From Methylobacterium thuringiense (lineage in GTDB: Bacteria; Pseudomonadota; Alphaproteobacteria; Rhizobiales; Beijerinckiaceae): a stretch of 64,000 bases of DNA. Positions 54,975-64,000 of this stretch are shown in pieces. The number at the start of each line of letters is the position of its first letter. Within the stretch, counting starts at the first letter, position 1. The stretch covers positions 186,001-250,000 of the forward strand of contig NZ_BPRA01000015.1 of the NCBI RefSeq assembly GCF_022179645.1, written 5' to 3'. The position numbers and the translations under genes are program-made. The notes under the pieces are model-generated. The model searched no databases, had not been told where the DNA came from, and saw only the letters and a program-made list of their open reading frames with translations.

Positions 54975-55042
54975 GCCCCCACTCGGCGGCGCGTGACCGC
55001 GCCGCCGCCCGAGATGCCTCACCATCCAATCGGACAACCGCA

Positions 55043-57136
55043 ATGGCCCGCCCAAACTCCACGAGCCTGTTCAGCGCCGCCCTTGTCGGGCCGGCGCTCG
55101 TCGGCGCCCTGACCAAGCTCGACCCCCGCAAGATGATCAAGAACCCGGTCATGTTCGTGGTCGAGGTCGTGGCCGCGCTCACCACCGTCCTGTTCGTCCG
55201 CGACGTCCTGACCGGTGGAGCCAACCTCGCCTTCTCCGGCCAGATCATCCTGTGGCTGTGGTTCACCGTTCTGTTCGCCAACTTTGCCGAGGCCATCGCC
55301 GAGGGCCGCGGCAAGGCGCAGGCCGACAGCCTGCGGCGCACCCGCACCGAGACCATGGCCAAGCGCCTGAAGGGCACCGGACGGGACTTCGAGACCATCC
55401 CCGGCAACGACCTGAAGGTCGGCGACGTGGTCCTGGTCGAAGCCGGCGACATCATTCCCTCGGACGGCGAGGTCATCCTCGGCGTGGCATCGGTGAACGA
55501 GGCCGCCATCACCGGCGAGTCCGCCCCGGTGATCCGCGAGTCGGGCGGCGACCGTTCGGCGGTGACCGGAGGCACGCAGGTGCTTTCCGACGAGATCCGG
55601 GTCCGCATCACCGCCGCCGCCGGTTCGACCTTCGTCGACCGGATGATCGCCCTCGTCGAGGGCGCCTCGCGTCAGAAGACCCCGAACGAGATCGCGCTCA
55701 ACATCCTGCTCGCCGGCCTGACCCTGATCTTCGTCTTCGCCGTCGCCTCGATCCCAAGCTTTGCCTCCTACGCCGGCGGATCGATCCCGTTGATCGTACT
55801 GGTCGCCCTGTTCGTCACCCTGATCCCGACGACCATCGGCGCGCTCCTGTCGGCCATCGGCATCGCCGGCATGGACCGGCTGGTGCGCTTCAACGTGCTC
55901 GCGATGTCGGGCCGCGCGGTGGAGGCGGCCGGCGACGTCGACACCCTGCTGCTCGACAAGACCGGCACGATCACCCTCGGCAACCGGCAGGCCACCGAGT
56001 TCCGCCCCGTCCGCGGCGTGACCGAGCAGGACCTCGCCGACGCCGCCCAGTTGGCCTCGCTGGCCGACGAGACCCCGGAGGGCCGCTCCATCGTCGTCCT
56101 GGCCAAGGAGAAGTACGGCATCCGGGCCCGCGACATGGCGAGCCTCAACGCGACCTTCGTACCGTTCACCGCGCAGACCCGGATGAGCGGCGTCGATCTC
56201 GACGGTTCCTCCATCCGCAAGGGCGCCGTCGATTCCATCATCGCCTCGGTGAGTTCACAGCCGATGGCGACCCGTGGCTCCGGTGCGGCGCTGGCTTACA
56301 GCCCAGGCGTCGCCGACGAGACGGTGCGCGAGATCCAGGCCATCGCCGAGGACGTCGCCAAGGCGGGCGGCACCCCGCTCGCCGTGACGCGGGACGGCCG
56401 GCTTCTCGGCGTCGTCTACCTCAAGGACATCGTGAAGGGCGGCATCCGCGAGCGCTTCGCGGAACTCCGCCAGATGGGCATCCGCACGGTGATGATCACC
56501 GGCGACAACCCGATGACCGCCGCCGCCATCGCCGCCGAGGCCGGCGTGGACGACTTCCTCGCCCAGGCCACCCCGGAGGACAAGCTGGCGCTGATCCGGA
56601 AGGAGCAGTCCCAGGGCAAGCTCGTCGCCATGTGCGGCGACGGCACCAACGATGCCCCGGCGCTCGCCCAGGCCGACGTCGGCGTCGCGATGAACACCGG
56701 AACGGTCGCGGCGCGCGAGGCCGGCAACATGGTCGACCTCGACAGCGACCCGACCAAGCTCATCGAGATCGTCGGCATCGGCAAGCAGTTGCTGATGACC
56801 CGCGGGGCGCTGACCACGTTCTCCATCGCCAACGACGTCGCCAAGTATTTCGCCATCATCCCGGCGATGTTCCTGGTGCTCTACCCGCAGCTCCAGGCCC
56901 TCAACGTCATGGGCCTCGCCTCGCCCGAGAGCGCGATCCTCTCGGCCATCATCTTCAACGCGCTCATCATCGTCGTCCTGATCCCGCTGGCGCTGAAGGG
57001 CGTGTCCTACCGGGCGGTCGGGGCCGGGGCGCTGCTGCGCCGGAACCTCCTGATCTACGGCTTGGGCGGCATCCTGGTGCCCTTCGTCGGCATCAAGGCC
57101 ATCGACCTCGCCATCACCGCCCTGCACCTCGTCTGA
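55043..57136 (+). CDS. kdpB: Potassium-transporting ATPase ATP-binding subunit
   Basis: 697 residues, P-type ATPase, full length. [11 protein letters not shown] near 153, the phosphorylated Asp in DKTGTITLG near residue 305, and [18 protein letters not shown] near 530 (the hinge). ATG 55043 is chosen: the longer open frame upstream only re-reads the 71-aa gene. kdpC follows after 34 bp. Confidence 0.96.
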   Translation: MARPNSTSLFSAALVGPALVGALTKLDPRKMIKNPVMFVVEVVAALTTVLFVRDVLTGGANLAFSGQIILWLWFTVLFANFAEAIAEGRGKAQADSLRRTRTETMAKRLKGTGRDFETIPGNDLKVGDVVLVEAGDIIPSDGEVILGVASVNEAAITGESAPVIRESGGDRSAVTGGTQVLSDEIRVRITAAAGSTFVDRMIALVEGASRQKTPNEIALNILLAGLTLIFVFAVASIPSFASYAGGSIPLIVLVALFVTLIPTTIGALLSAIGIAGMDRLVRFNVLAMSGRAVEAAGDVDTLLLDKTGTITLGNRQATEFRPVRGVTEQDLADAAQLASLADETPEGRSIVVLAKEKYGIRARDMASLNATFVPFTAQTRMSGVDLDGSSIRKGAVDSIIASVSSQPMATRGSGAALAYSPGVADETVREIQAIAEDVAKAGGTPLAVTRDGRLLGVVYLKDIVKGGIRERFAELRQMGIRTVMITGDNPMTAAAIAAEAGVDDFLAQATPEDKLALIRKEQSQGKLVAMCGDGTNDAPALAQADVGVAMNTGTVAAREAGNMVDLDSDPTKLIEIVGIGKQLLMTRGALTTFSIANDVAKYFAIIPAMFLVLYPQLQALNVMGLASPESAILSAIIFNALIIVVLIPLALKGVSYRAVGAGALLRRNLLIYGLGGILVPFVGIKAIDLAITALHLV

Positions 57137-57170
57137 GCTGCCGCCGCACACCACCTCTGGGACCATCGTC

Positions 57171-57776
57171 ATGCTGAACCAGCTTCGCCCCGCCCTCGTC
57201 CTGCTGATCGCCCTGACGGCCATCACCGGGCTCGCCTACCCCCTCGCGATGACCGGCATCGCGGGGGCGATCTTCCCGGCCAAGGCCGCCGGCAGCCTGA
57301 TCGAGCGCGACGGCAAGGTCGTCGGCTCCAGCCTGATCGGGCAGTCCTTCACCGGCGCCGGATACTTCCACGGTCGCCCCTCGGCCACGAGCGCCGCCGA
57401 TCCGGCCGACGCCGCCAAGACCGTCCCATCGCCCTACAACGCCGCGAACTCGTCGGGCTCGAACCTCGGGCCGACGAGCGCTGCCCTGGCCGAGCGGGTC
57501 AAGGGCGACCTCGACGCCCTCAGGACCGAGAACCCCGGTAAGCCCGTCCCGGTCGACCTCGTCACCACCAGCGGCTCGGGCCTCGACCCGGACATCTCAC
57601 CGGACGCTGCCCTGTTCCAGGTGCCCCGGATCGCCAAGGCACGCAGCCTGCCCGAGGATCGGGTGCGTTCCCTCGTGGAGTTGCAGGTCCAGGGGCGTCT
57701 CTTCGGCATCCTCGGCGAGCCCCGCGTCAACGTGCTCGCCCTCAACCTCGCCCTGGACGGTTCGGGGTCGAAGTAG
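57171..57776 (+). CDS. kdpC: Potassium-transporting ATPase subunit C
   Basis: 201 residues. One N-terminal span ([20 protein letters not shown]) and a periplasmic domain with [22 protein letters not shown]. It helps assembly and ATP binding of the Kdp complex. kdpD begins 9 bp later. Confidence 0.95.
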   Translation: MLNQLRPALVLLIALTAITGLAYPLAMTGIAGAIFPAKAAGSLIERDGKVVGSSLIGQSFTGAGYFHGRPSATSAADPADAAKTVPSPYNAANSSGSNLGPTSAALAERVKGDLDALRTENPGKPVPVDLVTTSGSGLDPDISPDAALFQVPRIAKARSLPEDRVRSLVELQVQGRLFGILGEPRVNVLALNLALDGSGSK

Positions 57777-57785
57777 AACCGCCGG

Positions 57786-60521
57786 ATGACAGGCCGCCCC
57801 ATGTCGACGCCGCATCGCGATCCGGACCGTCCCTCGCCCGACGCCCTGTTGGAGGCCGCGCGTCGGGAGGAAGGCGGACGGGGTCGCCTCAAGATCTTCC
57901 TCGGGGCGGCCCCGGGGGTCGGCAAGACCTACGAGATGCTCACCGTCGGGCGCGCGCGGCTCAAGGCCGGCACCGACGTGGTCGTCGGCGTGGTCGAGAC
58001 CCACGGGCGCGCGGAGACCCTGGCGCTCGTCGAGGGCTTCGAGGTGCTCGGCCGGCGGTCGGTCGCGTACCACGGCACGGCGCTCGACGAGATGGACCTC
58101 GACGGATTGCTGGCCCGCAGGCCCGCCCTGGCGCTGGTGGACGAGCTCGCCCACACCAACGCGCCGGGCTCGCGCCATCCGAAGCGCTACCAGGACGTCG
58201 AGGAACTGCTCGACGCCGGCATCGACGTCTACACCACCCTCAACATCCAGCACGTGGAGAGCCTGAACGACGTCGTCGCGCAGATCACCCGCATCCGGGT
58301 GCGCGAGACCGTCCCCGACGGCATCCTCGACCGCGCCGACGACATCGAGGTGGTCGACCTCAACCCCGACGACCTGATCCAGCGCCTCCGGGACGGCAAG
58401 GTCTACGTGAAGGGCAACGCCGAGCGCGCCCTCAAGCACTACTTCTCCCGCGGCAACCTGACGGCCCTGCGCGAGCTGGCGCTCCGCCGCACCGCCGACC
58501 GAGTCGACGACGAGCTCATCAGCCACATGCGGGCCAACGCCATCGCGGGTCCGTGGGGAGCCGGGGAGCGGGTGCTCGTCTGCGTCAGCGAGGACCCGAA
58601 CTCCGCCGGCCTCGTGCGCCACGCCAAGCGTCTCGCCGACCGCCTGCACGCGCCGTGGACCGCCATCACCGTGGAAGGGCCGCGCAGCCTGTCCCTCGAC
58701 GAGGCCGCGCGCGACCGCATCGCCGACACCCTGCGCCTCGCCGACCGGCTGGGCGGGGACGCGGTCACGCTCCCCGGCGGCCGGCGCGTCGCCGACGACA
58801 TCCTCGCCTTCGCCCGCTCGACCAACGTCAACCACGTCATCCTTGGCAAGGCCGAACGCTCGCCGCTGTTCGAGCTCCTCAACGGCTCGGTGGTGCACGA
58901 CATCATCCGCCGGTCCGGCAACATCAGCGTGCACGTCATCACCGGCGAGGCCAGCAGGGCCGATCCGGTCCCGGCGAAGACGGTCGCGACGGCGGTCGAG
59001 AAGCGGCCCATCGAGATCCTGCCCTATGCCGTCGGGCTCCTCGGCACGGGTGCCGCCCTCGGGCTCGCGCTGCTGGTCGAGCCTTATCTCGGCGTCGAGA
59101 ACGCCGACCTCATCCTGCTGACCGCCATCGTCGCCGTCGCGGTGCGCTTCGGCCTGGGGCCGTCGCTCGTGGCCGTGGTCGCCGCGTCGTTGGCCTACAA
59201 CTTCTTCTTCCTGCCGCCGGTCTACACCCTGACCATCGCGGACCCGACCAACATCGCCGCGTTCCTGCTGTTCACGGTGGTGGCGGTGGCCGTCTCGAAC
59301 CTGGCGTCCCGATCCCGCCGCGAGGCGGTGGTCTCGCGTGGCAGGGCGCGGGCGACCGAGCGGCTCTACGGCTTCAGCCGCAAGCTCGCCGGATGCGGCA
59401 CCCTCGACGACGTGCTCTGGGCGACCTCCGCCCAGATCGCCGCCATGCTGAGGGTCCGGGTCGTCGTCCTGCTCCCCGATCAGGGAGCGGTCTCCGTCCG
59501 GGCCGGCTTCCCGCCCGAGGACACCCTCGATGCGGCCGACCTGGGCGCCGCGAATTGGACCTTCGACAACGAGCGGCCCGCGGGGCGGGGCGCCGACACG
59601 CTACCGGGGGCCAAGCGGCTGTTCCTGCCGATGCGGACGGGCCGCGGCATCGTCGGGGTCATCGGCCTCGACACCGACGGCATCGGACCGATCCTCTCAC
59701 CGGAGAGCCGGCGCCTGTTCGACGCGCTGGCCGACATGGCGGCACTGGCCATCGAGCGGGTGCGCCTGGTCGAGGACCTCGACCGGGCGGAGCGCGCCGC
59801 CGAGACCGACCGGCTGCGGCAGGCCCTGCTCACCTCGATCTCGCACGACCTGCGCACCCCTCTGTCCTCGGTGCTCGGTGCGGCCACGACCCTGCGCGAC
59901 CTCGACGAGGCCTTGGAAGCAGACGCCAAGAGGGACCTTCTCGACACCATCATCGAGGAGTCCGAGCGGCTGAACCGCTTCATCGTCAACCTCCTCGACA
60001 TGACCCGATTGGAGGCGGGGGCCGTGGCGGCGAGCCTCACGCCGCAGGACGTCGGCGAGACCGTCGACACCGCACTGCGCCGCTTAGGCTCAATCCTCGC
60101 CGGCCATCGGGTCGAGCTCGATCTTCCGGCCACCCTGCCGGCCCTGCGCCTCGATCCGGTGCTGTTCGAGCAGGTGCTGGTCAACCTCCTCGACAACGCC
60201 GCCAAGTACGCCCCCGAGGGGTCCACCGTCACCGTCAGGGGCTCTGTCGAGCGTGGGCAGGTCCGTCTCACGGTCCTCGACGAGGGCGACGGCCTGCCCG
60301 AGGCCGACGTCGAGCGCGTGTTCGACAAGTTCTATCGCGTCCGGAAGGGCGACAGCGTCCGGGCCGGGACCGGCCTCGGCCTCGCCATCGCCCGCGGGTT
60401 CGTCGAGGCCATGGGCGGCACGCTGACGGCCGGCAACCGCCGCGACCGCCTGGGCGCCGTTTTCACCGTCCTCCTGCCCGTCCCCCCGGCGGGAAACGTT
60501 CGCGCGGATCTGGCGGCATGA
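57786..60521 (+). CDS. kdpD: Sensor histidine kinase KdpD
   Basis: 911 residues with the standard order. The N-terminal ATP-binding KdpD domain has GAAPGVGKTYEML near 38-50. A Usp-like domain lies near 250-370, four membrane spans near 405-505 (for example LLGTGAALGLALLVEPY), a GAF-like region, and the phospho-acceptor His in SISHDLRTPLSS near 685. The HATPase has N and G boxes (NLLDNAAKYAPEG, GTGLGLAIARGF). It senses K+ limitation and phosphorylates KdpE. Its stop overlaps kdpE (ATGA). Confidence 0.95.
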   Translation: MTGRPMSTPHRDPDRPSPDALLEAARREEGGRGRLKIFLGAAPGVGKTYEMLTVGRARLKAGTDVVVGVVETHGRAETLALVEGFEVLGRRSVAYHGTALDEMDLDGLLARRPALALVDELAHTNAPGSRHPKRYQDVEELLDAGIDVYTTLNIQHVESLNDVVAQITRIRVRETVPDGILDRADDIEVVDLNPDDLIQRLRDGKVYVKGNAERALKHYFSRGNLTALRELALRRTADRVDDELISHMRANAIAGPWGAGERVLVCVSEDPNSAGLVRHAKRLADRLHAPWTAITVEGPRSLSLDEAARDRIADTLRLADRLGGDAVTLPGGRRVADDILAFARSTNVNHVILGKAERSPLFELLNGSVVHDIIRRSGNISVHVITGEASRADPVPAKTVATAVEKRPIEILPYAVGLLGTGAALGLALLVEPYLGVENADLILLTAIVAVAVRFGLGPSLVAVVAASLAYNFFFLPPVYTLTIADPTNIAAFLLFTVVAVAVSNLASRSRREAVVSRGRARATERLYGFSRKLAGCGTLDDVLWATSAQIAAMLRVRVVVLLPDQGAVSVRAGFPPEDTLDAADLGAANWTFDNERPAGRGADTLPGAKRLFLPMRTGRGIVGVIGLDTDGIGPILSPESRRLFDALADMAALAIERVRLVEDLDRAERAAETDRLRQALLTSISHDLRTPLSSVLGAATTLRDLDEALEADAKRDLLDTIIEESERLNRFIVNLLDMTRLEAGAVAASLTPQDVGETVDTALRRLGSILAGHRVELDLPATLPALRLDPVLFEQVLVNLLDNAAKYAPEGSTVTVRGSVERGQVRLTVLDEGDGLPEADVERVFDKFYRVRKGDSVRAGTGLGLAIARGFVEAMGGTLTAGNRRDRLGAVFTVLLPVPPAGNVRADLAA

Positions 60522-61213
60522 GCATGAACATCCTCGTCATCGACGACGAGCCGCCGATCCGGAAGCTCCTGCGCATGGGCCTTGCGACCCAGGGCTACGA
60601 GACCTTCGAGGCACCGAACGCACGCGCCGCGCTGGACGTCCTGTCCCGTGAGACCGTCGACCTGATCATCCTCGACCTCGGGCTGCCCGACATGCGCGGG
60701 CACGACCTGCTGCGCCTGATCCGCAAGGACCATCGCGACCTGCCCGTGGTGGTCCTGTCCAGCCGGGACGACGAGGCCGGCAAGGTCGAGGCGCTCGACC
60801 TCGGGGCGGACGACTACGTCACCAAGCCCTTCGGCATGGGCGAATTGCTGGCCCGCATCCGCGCGGCCCTGCGCCACCAGCTCGCGGTCCAGGGCGAACG
60901 CGCCCTGTTCGAGGTCGACGGCCTCAGCGTCGACCTGGTGCGCCGCCTGGTCCGGGTCCGCGGCGAGGAGGTGAAGCTCACGCCGCGCGAGTACGACTTC
61001 CTGCGCGTCCTGATCCAGCATGCCGGGAAGGCCTTGACCCACGCCCAACTCATGAGCGAGGTCTCCACCTCGTCCGACCCGCAGTACCTGCGGGTCTACA
61101 TGCGCCAGCTTCGCCTAAAGCTGGAGGCCGATCCCGAGCGCCCGCGCATCCTCCTGACCGAGACCGGCGTCGGCTATCGCCTGCGTGCCCCCGAGGACGA
61201 GGCCCGGGCTTGA
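60518..61213 (+). CDS. kdpE: Response regulator KdpE (OmpR family)
   Basis: 231 residues. Receiver domain with DDEPPIRKLL, the phosphorylated Asp in IILDLGLPDMRGHDLL near 52, and the Lys in VTKPFGMGELL near 105. The C-terminal winged helix is of the OmpR type (LTPREYDFLRVLIQHAGKALTH). ATG 60518 overlaps the kdpD stop. It activates kdp transcription when phosphorylated. Confidence 0.95.
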   Translation: MSMNILVIDDEPPIRKLLRMGLATQGYETFEAPNARAALDVLSRETVDLIILDLGLPDMRGHDLLRLIRKDHRDLPVVVLSSRDDEAGKVEALDLGADDYVTKPFGMGELLARIRAALRHQLAVQGERALFEVDGLSVDLVRRLVRVRGEEVKLTPREYDFLRVLIQHAGKALTHAQLMSEVSTSSDPQYLRVYMRQLRLKLEADPERPRILLTETGVGYRLRAPEDEARA

Positions 61214-61322
61214 TGGCGGGTTTCGCCGTGCATGAAGGCGAACCCTTCGAGATCCTTCCGGACCCGGGCGCTTGAGCGAGCCCCTCGACCCCTACCGCAG
61301 TTCCGCGACCGAGCCGACCCGA

Positions 61323-61781
61323 ATGACCATCGACGAGATCCTATCGCCCGACCAAGTCGCCGTCGGGGTCCGCACGGCGAGCAAGGCCGCGCTCCTGGAC
61401 GACCTGGCGCGCCGGGCCGCCCAGGCGCTCGGCCTCGATGCCGCGTCGCTGCGGACGGCGCTGGAGAAGCGCGAGGGCCTCGGTTCGACCGGGGTCGGGG
61501 ACGGCATCGCGCTGCCGCACGCCCGGCTGGAGAGCGTCAGGCGCCCGTTCGGATGCCTGGTACGCCTGCGCGACGCGGTGGACTTCGACGCCATCGACGA
61601 ACGGCCGGTGGACCTCGTGTTCCTACTGCTGCTCCCGACCGATGCGCAGGGTTCGCAATTCAATGCCCTGGCCTGCGTCGCCCGCCGGATGCGTGATACC
61701 GAGGCGGTGGCGGCGATGCGGGGAGCCCGCGATGCGGGCGCGCTGTACGCGACCATGAGGGGCAGCCGGACGGCACCGTGA
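61323..61781 (+). CDS. PtsN-like EIIA(Ntr/fructose-type) PTS protein
   Basis: 152 residues of the PTS EIIA fructose/nitrogen family. The phosphorylated His is in GIALPHARLES near 62-72, with the usual LDDLARRAAQALGL at the start and VDLVFLLLLPTDAQ after. ATG 61323 gives the family start (MTIDEILSPDQ); TTG 61272 is an alternative that would add 17 residues. EIIA(Ntr) is known to bind KdpD and control K+ uptake, so its location 110 bp after kdpE is telling. The housekeeping ptsN is expected elsewhere. Confidence 0.85.
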   Translation: MTIDEILSPDQVAVGVRTASKAALLDDLARRAAQALGLDAASLRTALEKREGLGSTGVGDGIALPHARLESVRRPFGCLVRLRDAVDFDAIDERPVDLVFLLLLPTDAQGSQFNALACVARRMRDTEAVAAMRGARDAGALYATMRGSRTAP

Positions 61782-62100
61782 CGGTCTACCCGCTGTCGAT
61801 ACAACGACACTGGATGCCATGCAGCCTAACGTTCCATGATGGGTGGATTGCAGTCGGTCCGCTTCTGGGGGCCAATGTATGTGTGGATCGGCGTCGAAAA
61901 ATGACACCGGCCGAGCCGTTCCTAACTTTCTAACGCAGTGTGAAAATTGGAGTTTCCAGTAGGGTCACGATCAGCGCCGGTTGTGACCCCACTCCTCAAG
62001 GTACTTTGTCAAACATCGCAGTGACTTTACAGAGCTGAAGGAGGGTTCAGGCTTCAAAGCTGATCCACAGCGGAACGATGCAATCCGAAAATCGGCCCTT
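61782..62100. other. Intergenic region, locally AT-richer
   Basis: 319 bp between the PtsN-like gene and the leftward patatin-like gene. No gene, terminator or known repeat was recognised. The lower GC (for example the stretch near 61920-61955) suggests a remnant of foreign DNA or a promoter-poor spacer between convergent genes. Confidence 0.4.
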
Positions 62101-63318
62101 TCAGAGCCCTGATCCAGGGCCTCGCCGAGGCGCTCCGACCGAGCTCGCGACGTCGCCGGGAGCAGTCAGCGGAACCCTGCTGCGCCAGGCGGTCCCGGAT
62201 CGCGCCTTCTCGAAGCCGGCCTCGTAGAGGCTTCGCATGTACGAGACCTCGAAGCCGTCCACCGTCGTCGGCCTGGGAGCCGACCCGTCGATGTAGGCGA
62301 GGTGGAACCCTGCCCGGCGGCTGGCGGCGAAGGCGTAGGCCGCCGCCAGGCTTGCCGAGCTACGCGCCTGCGCCCCAGTGGCGAGGGTCTGCTGGACGAT
62401 GGGAAGGGTCTCGGCCCGCACGATCTCGAACTCGGGATCGATCCGCCCGTTCATGAGGACGTAGAAGTCGGCCTTCCCCGGGGCGCCACGGATCCTGTCG
62501 CCGACGAGCGCCGCCTGGGGCAGGATGAAGACCGGCGCGACCACGGCGCCGTCGACGTGGAGTTCCTGATGGACGCGCCCCTCGGCCTGCACGTCGAAAA
62601 GCTGCGGTTGGAACACCGCCGGCACGCTGGCCGATGCCGTGAGCACGTCACGGAACAGTGCCATGGCGCTCGGGGCGCCGCTCGCGGCGATGGTGCCCAT
62701 GTTCCAGACCATGGCCCGCTTGGCGTCGAGGTTCGTCGTCATGACCAGTAGCCGTCGACCCTTGGCATGCTCGCTCGCCACCGCCGCCAGCAGGTCGGTG
62801 GTGACGTAGCGCCCGACGAGGTCGCGAAGGCGCTGGTCTCCGAACAGCCCCGATCCGAAGACCACGTTGGCGAGGCTCGGATTGGCGACGAGCGAGGAGG
62901 CGACGCCACTCGTGTAGATCTCGGTGAGGACCGGGTCGTAGGCCGTTCCCAGGAAGGCGAACGGCGCGATCAGCGCTCCGGTGCTGACGCCCGAGACGAG
63001 GGAGAACTCGGGCCGCGTTCCCGCCGCCGACCAGCCGTTGAGGACCCCGGCCCCGTAGGCGCCGTCGCCGCCGCCGCCCGACAGCGCCAGGTATGTGAAC
63101 GGCCTCGAACGCGGCTGTCGGGCTCCCATGAACGTCGCGTACCGCTCCAGGGGAACGTCGGCGAATATCCGTGCGCCGGGAATGCCCGCCACCTCGGCCG
63201 CCGCGGACTCGCTCGCGGTGTAGGGCGTCCGCGGAAGCGAGGCGCAGGCCCCGAGACTCGACAGTGCGGTCGCTGCGACGACGGCCCGTATCCGGCCTGC
63301 GAATGGCATCGTCTTCAT
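62101..63318 (-). CDS. Patatin-like phospholipase lipoprotein
   Basis: 405 residues. Lipobox ALSSLGACASL (Cys near 25). The patatin fold has an oxyanion-hole region GGGGDGAYGAG near 82-92, the nucleophile GVSTG near 115, and the catalytic Asp in VDGAVVAP near 260. Such enzymes are phospholipases or lipid acyl hydrolases; this one would be anchored in the periplasm or outer membrane. ATG 63318 has GAGAGG just before it. It is 56 bp downstream of the TetR gene, so probably co-transcribed with it. Confidence 0.88.
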   Translation of the reverse strand: MKTMPFAGRIRAVVAATALSSLGACASLPRTPYTASESAAAEVAGIPGARIFADVPLERYATFMGARQPRSRPFTYLALSGGGGDGAYGAGVLNGWSAAGTRPEFSLVSGVSTGALIAPFAFLGTAYDPVLTEIYTSGVASSLVANPSLANVVFGSGLFGDQRLRDLVGRYVTTDLLAAVASEHAKGRRLLVMTTNLDAKRAMVWNMGTIAASGAPSAMALFRDVLTASASVPAVFQPQLFDVQAEGRVHQELHVDGAVVAPVFILPQAALVGDRIRGAPGKADFYVLMNGRIDPEFEIVRAETLPIVQQTLATGAQARSSASLAAAYAFAASRRAGFHLAYIDGSAPRPTTVDGFEVSYMRSLYEAGFEKARSGTAWRSRVPLTAPGDVASSVGAPRRGPGSGL

Positions 63319-63374
63319 GGAAAGCCTCTCGCTCCCCCTCAACAGAGGGTCGGTCACGCGCGCACTCGGCCGGT

Positions 63375-63941
63375 TCAGACTTGGGCCAGCCGCAGAAGGT
63401 CCTGCAGGGCCGCGGTCAGCCCGGCCGGGTCGGCCGGTCCGAGCCCGAGGGCGATGGCAAGCCAGGAGCCCTCGACGAGAGCTCGCACGGCGTGGGCACG
63501 GCCCGGTTCGATGCCGTTCAGGTCCGGGTCCAGCCATGCGTCGGAGAAGCCCTGCCACCGGCGGAGCGCCTCCGGGTCGGCAAGCAGCGCCGCCAGGATG
63601 ACGGGCCGGTTGCAGGCAGGGTCCGGCGCGACGAGGGCCTGGACGTAAGCCCTCAGACGACGTCCTCGCGGATCGGGATCGGCGGCCGAGAAACGGAGCA
63701 GGTCCCGCTGAAGCCGGGCGATGAGGTCGTCCAGCAACGAGGCCCGCAGCCTCGCCTTGCTGGGGAAGTGATGGAGGAGCCCGCCCTTGCTGGTGCGCGC
63801 CTCCCGCGCGACAGCCTCCAACGTCAGCGCCTGCACGCCGTGGCGCAGGAGTACGCGGGAAGCGGCCTGGAGGAGCCGCTCCTTGCGGTCCGAGCCCTTC
63901 CGGGCGCGGATCGGCGATGCTGGCGGCGTGGCCGATGCCAT
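63375..63941 (-). CDS. TetR/AcrR family transcriptional regulator
   Basis: 188 residues. N-terminal helix-turn-helix: ASRVLLRHGVQALTLEAVAREARTSKGGLLHHFPSKARLRASLL. The C-terminal ligand-binding part is divergent. Start ATG 63941 is preferred to 63965 because the latter adds only eight residues, and the end of the gene lies just inside the window. It probably regulates the patatin-like gene downstream. Confidence 0.88.
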   Translation of the reverse strand: MASATPPASPIRARKGSDRKERLLQAASRVLLRHGVQALTLEAVAREARTSKGGLLHHFPSKARLRASLLDDLIARLQRDLLRFSAADPDPRGRRLRAYVQALVAPDPACNRPVILAALLADPEALRRWQGFSDAWLDPDLNGIEPGRAHAVRALVEGSWLAIALGLGPADPAGLTAALQDLLRLAQV

Positions 63942-64000
63942 CGGGTCGTGGGCCACGAGCATCACGCCGGCACCTGTCCGTGGCTATGCGGGTCCGCGGC

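Noticed and set aside
54839-55042. Extended N-terminus of KdpB
   Set aside because: It re-reads the 71-aa ORF and the intergenic gap in another frame; KdpB family starts at MARPNSTS.
1-64000. CRISPR arrays, rRNA, tRNA or intact IS elements
   Set aside because: No spaced direct repeats, transposase genes or conserved RNA motifs were recognised when reading both strands.

Overview
The window is a high-GC (roughly two-thirds G+C) alphaproteobacterial chromosome segment. Gene content points to Rhizobiales, most likely Methylobacterium/Methylorubrum. The signs are lexA beside comEC with an alphaproteobacterial GAAC-N7-GAAC SOS box, a GGAAC-N17-GTT promoter of the EcfG (general stress response) type, the YcgN, DUF937, DUF1214 and DUF1254 families, and an intergenic palindromic repeat of a rhizobial kind. 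The genus is inferred from style and content; nothing was searched.

Left part (1-14.3 kb): the window opens inside a membrane-fusion (M50/HlyD-type) gene coupled to a short SecA-like ATPase and a secreted HlyD adaptor, which looks like an accessory export cassette. A leftward stress/carbohydrate group follows (GH15 hydrolase, SMP-30 lactonase, SDR oxidoreductase with an EcfG-type promoter). Next are two convergent, translationally coupled operons: an acyl-CoA dehydrogenase, PIG-L deacetylase, NodS-like methyltransferase and GT2, facing three more glycosyltransferases. Together they look like an uncharacterised glycoconjugate pathway.

Middle (14.3-49.8 kb): mostly ordinary chromosome. It has DUF2252, an MTH1187-family protein and DNA polymerase IV, which lacks an ATG start. 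A sulfonate/nitrate-type ABC importer follows with an OsmC-like protein and an acyl-CoA dehydrogenase. Then come YqgE, a peroxiredoxin, an HdeA-like protein, thrB, ispH, a Kef-type antiporter, a MATE exporter, a PBP1-type synthase, mpg-rnhA, gshB, a CPA1 antiporter, a polysaccharide deacetylase, the dTDP-rhamnose operon rfbCBDA, and lexA. A perfect terminator at 39.2 kb with no gene before it suggests a small RNA.

Right part (49.8-64 kb): a recombination scar. Only the 3' end of comEC remains, and it abuts a 3'-truncated AAA+/FtsH-like gene in the same orientation, so two genes are broken at one junction. Beyond it is a 1.1-kb regulatory-looking spacer with duplicated palindromic motifs. A complete potassium-uptake locus follows (tiny ORF-kdpF-kdpA-71-aa ORF-kdpB-kdpC-kdpD-kdpE) with a PtsN-like EIIA domain after it, then a patatin-like lipoprotein and a TetR regulator. 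The extra small membrane proteins and the ptsN-like gene make this an unusual kdp locus. No rRNA, tRNA, CRISPR array or intact insertion sequence was seen.
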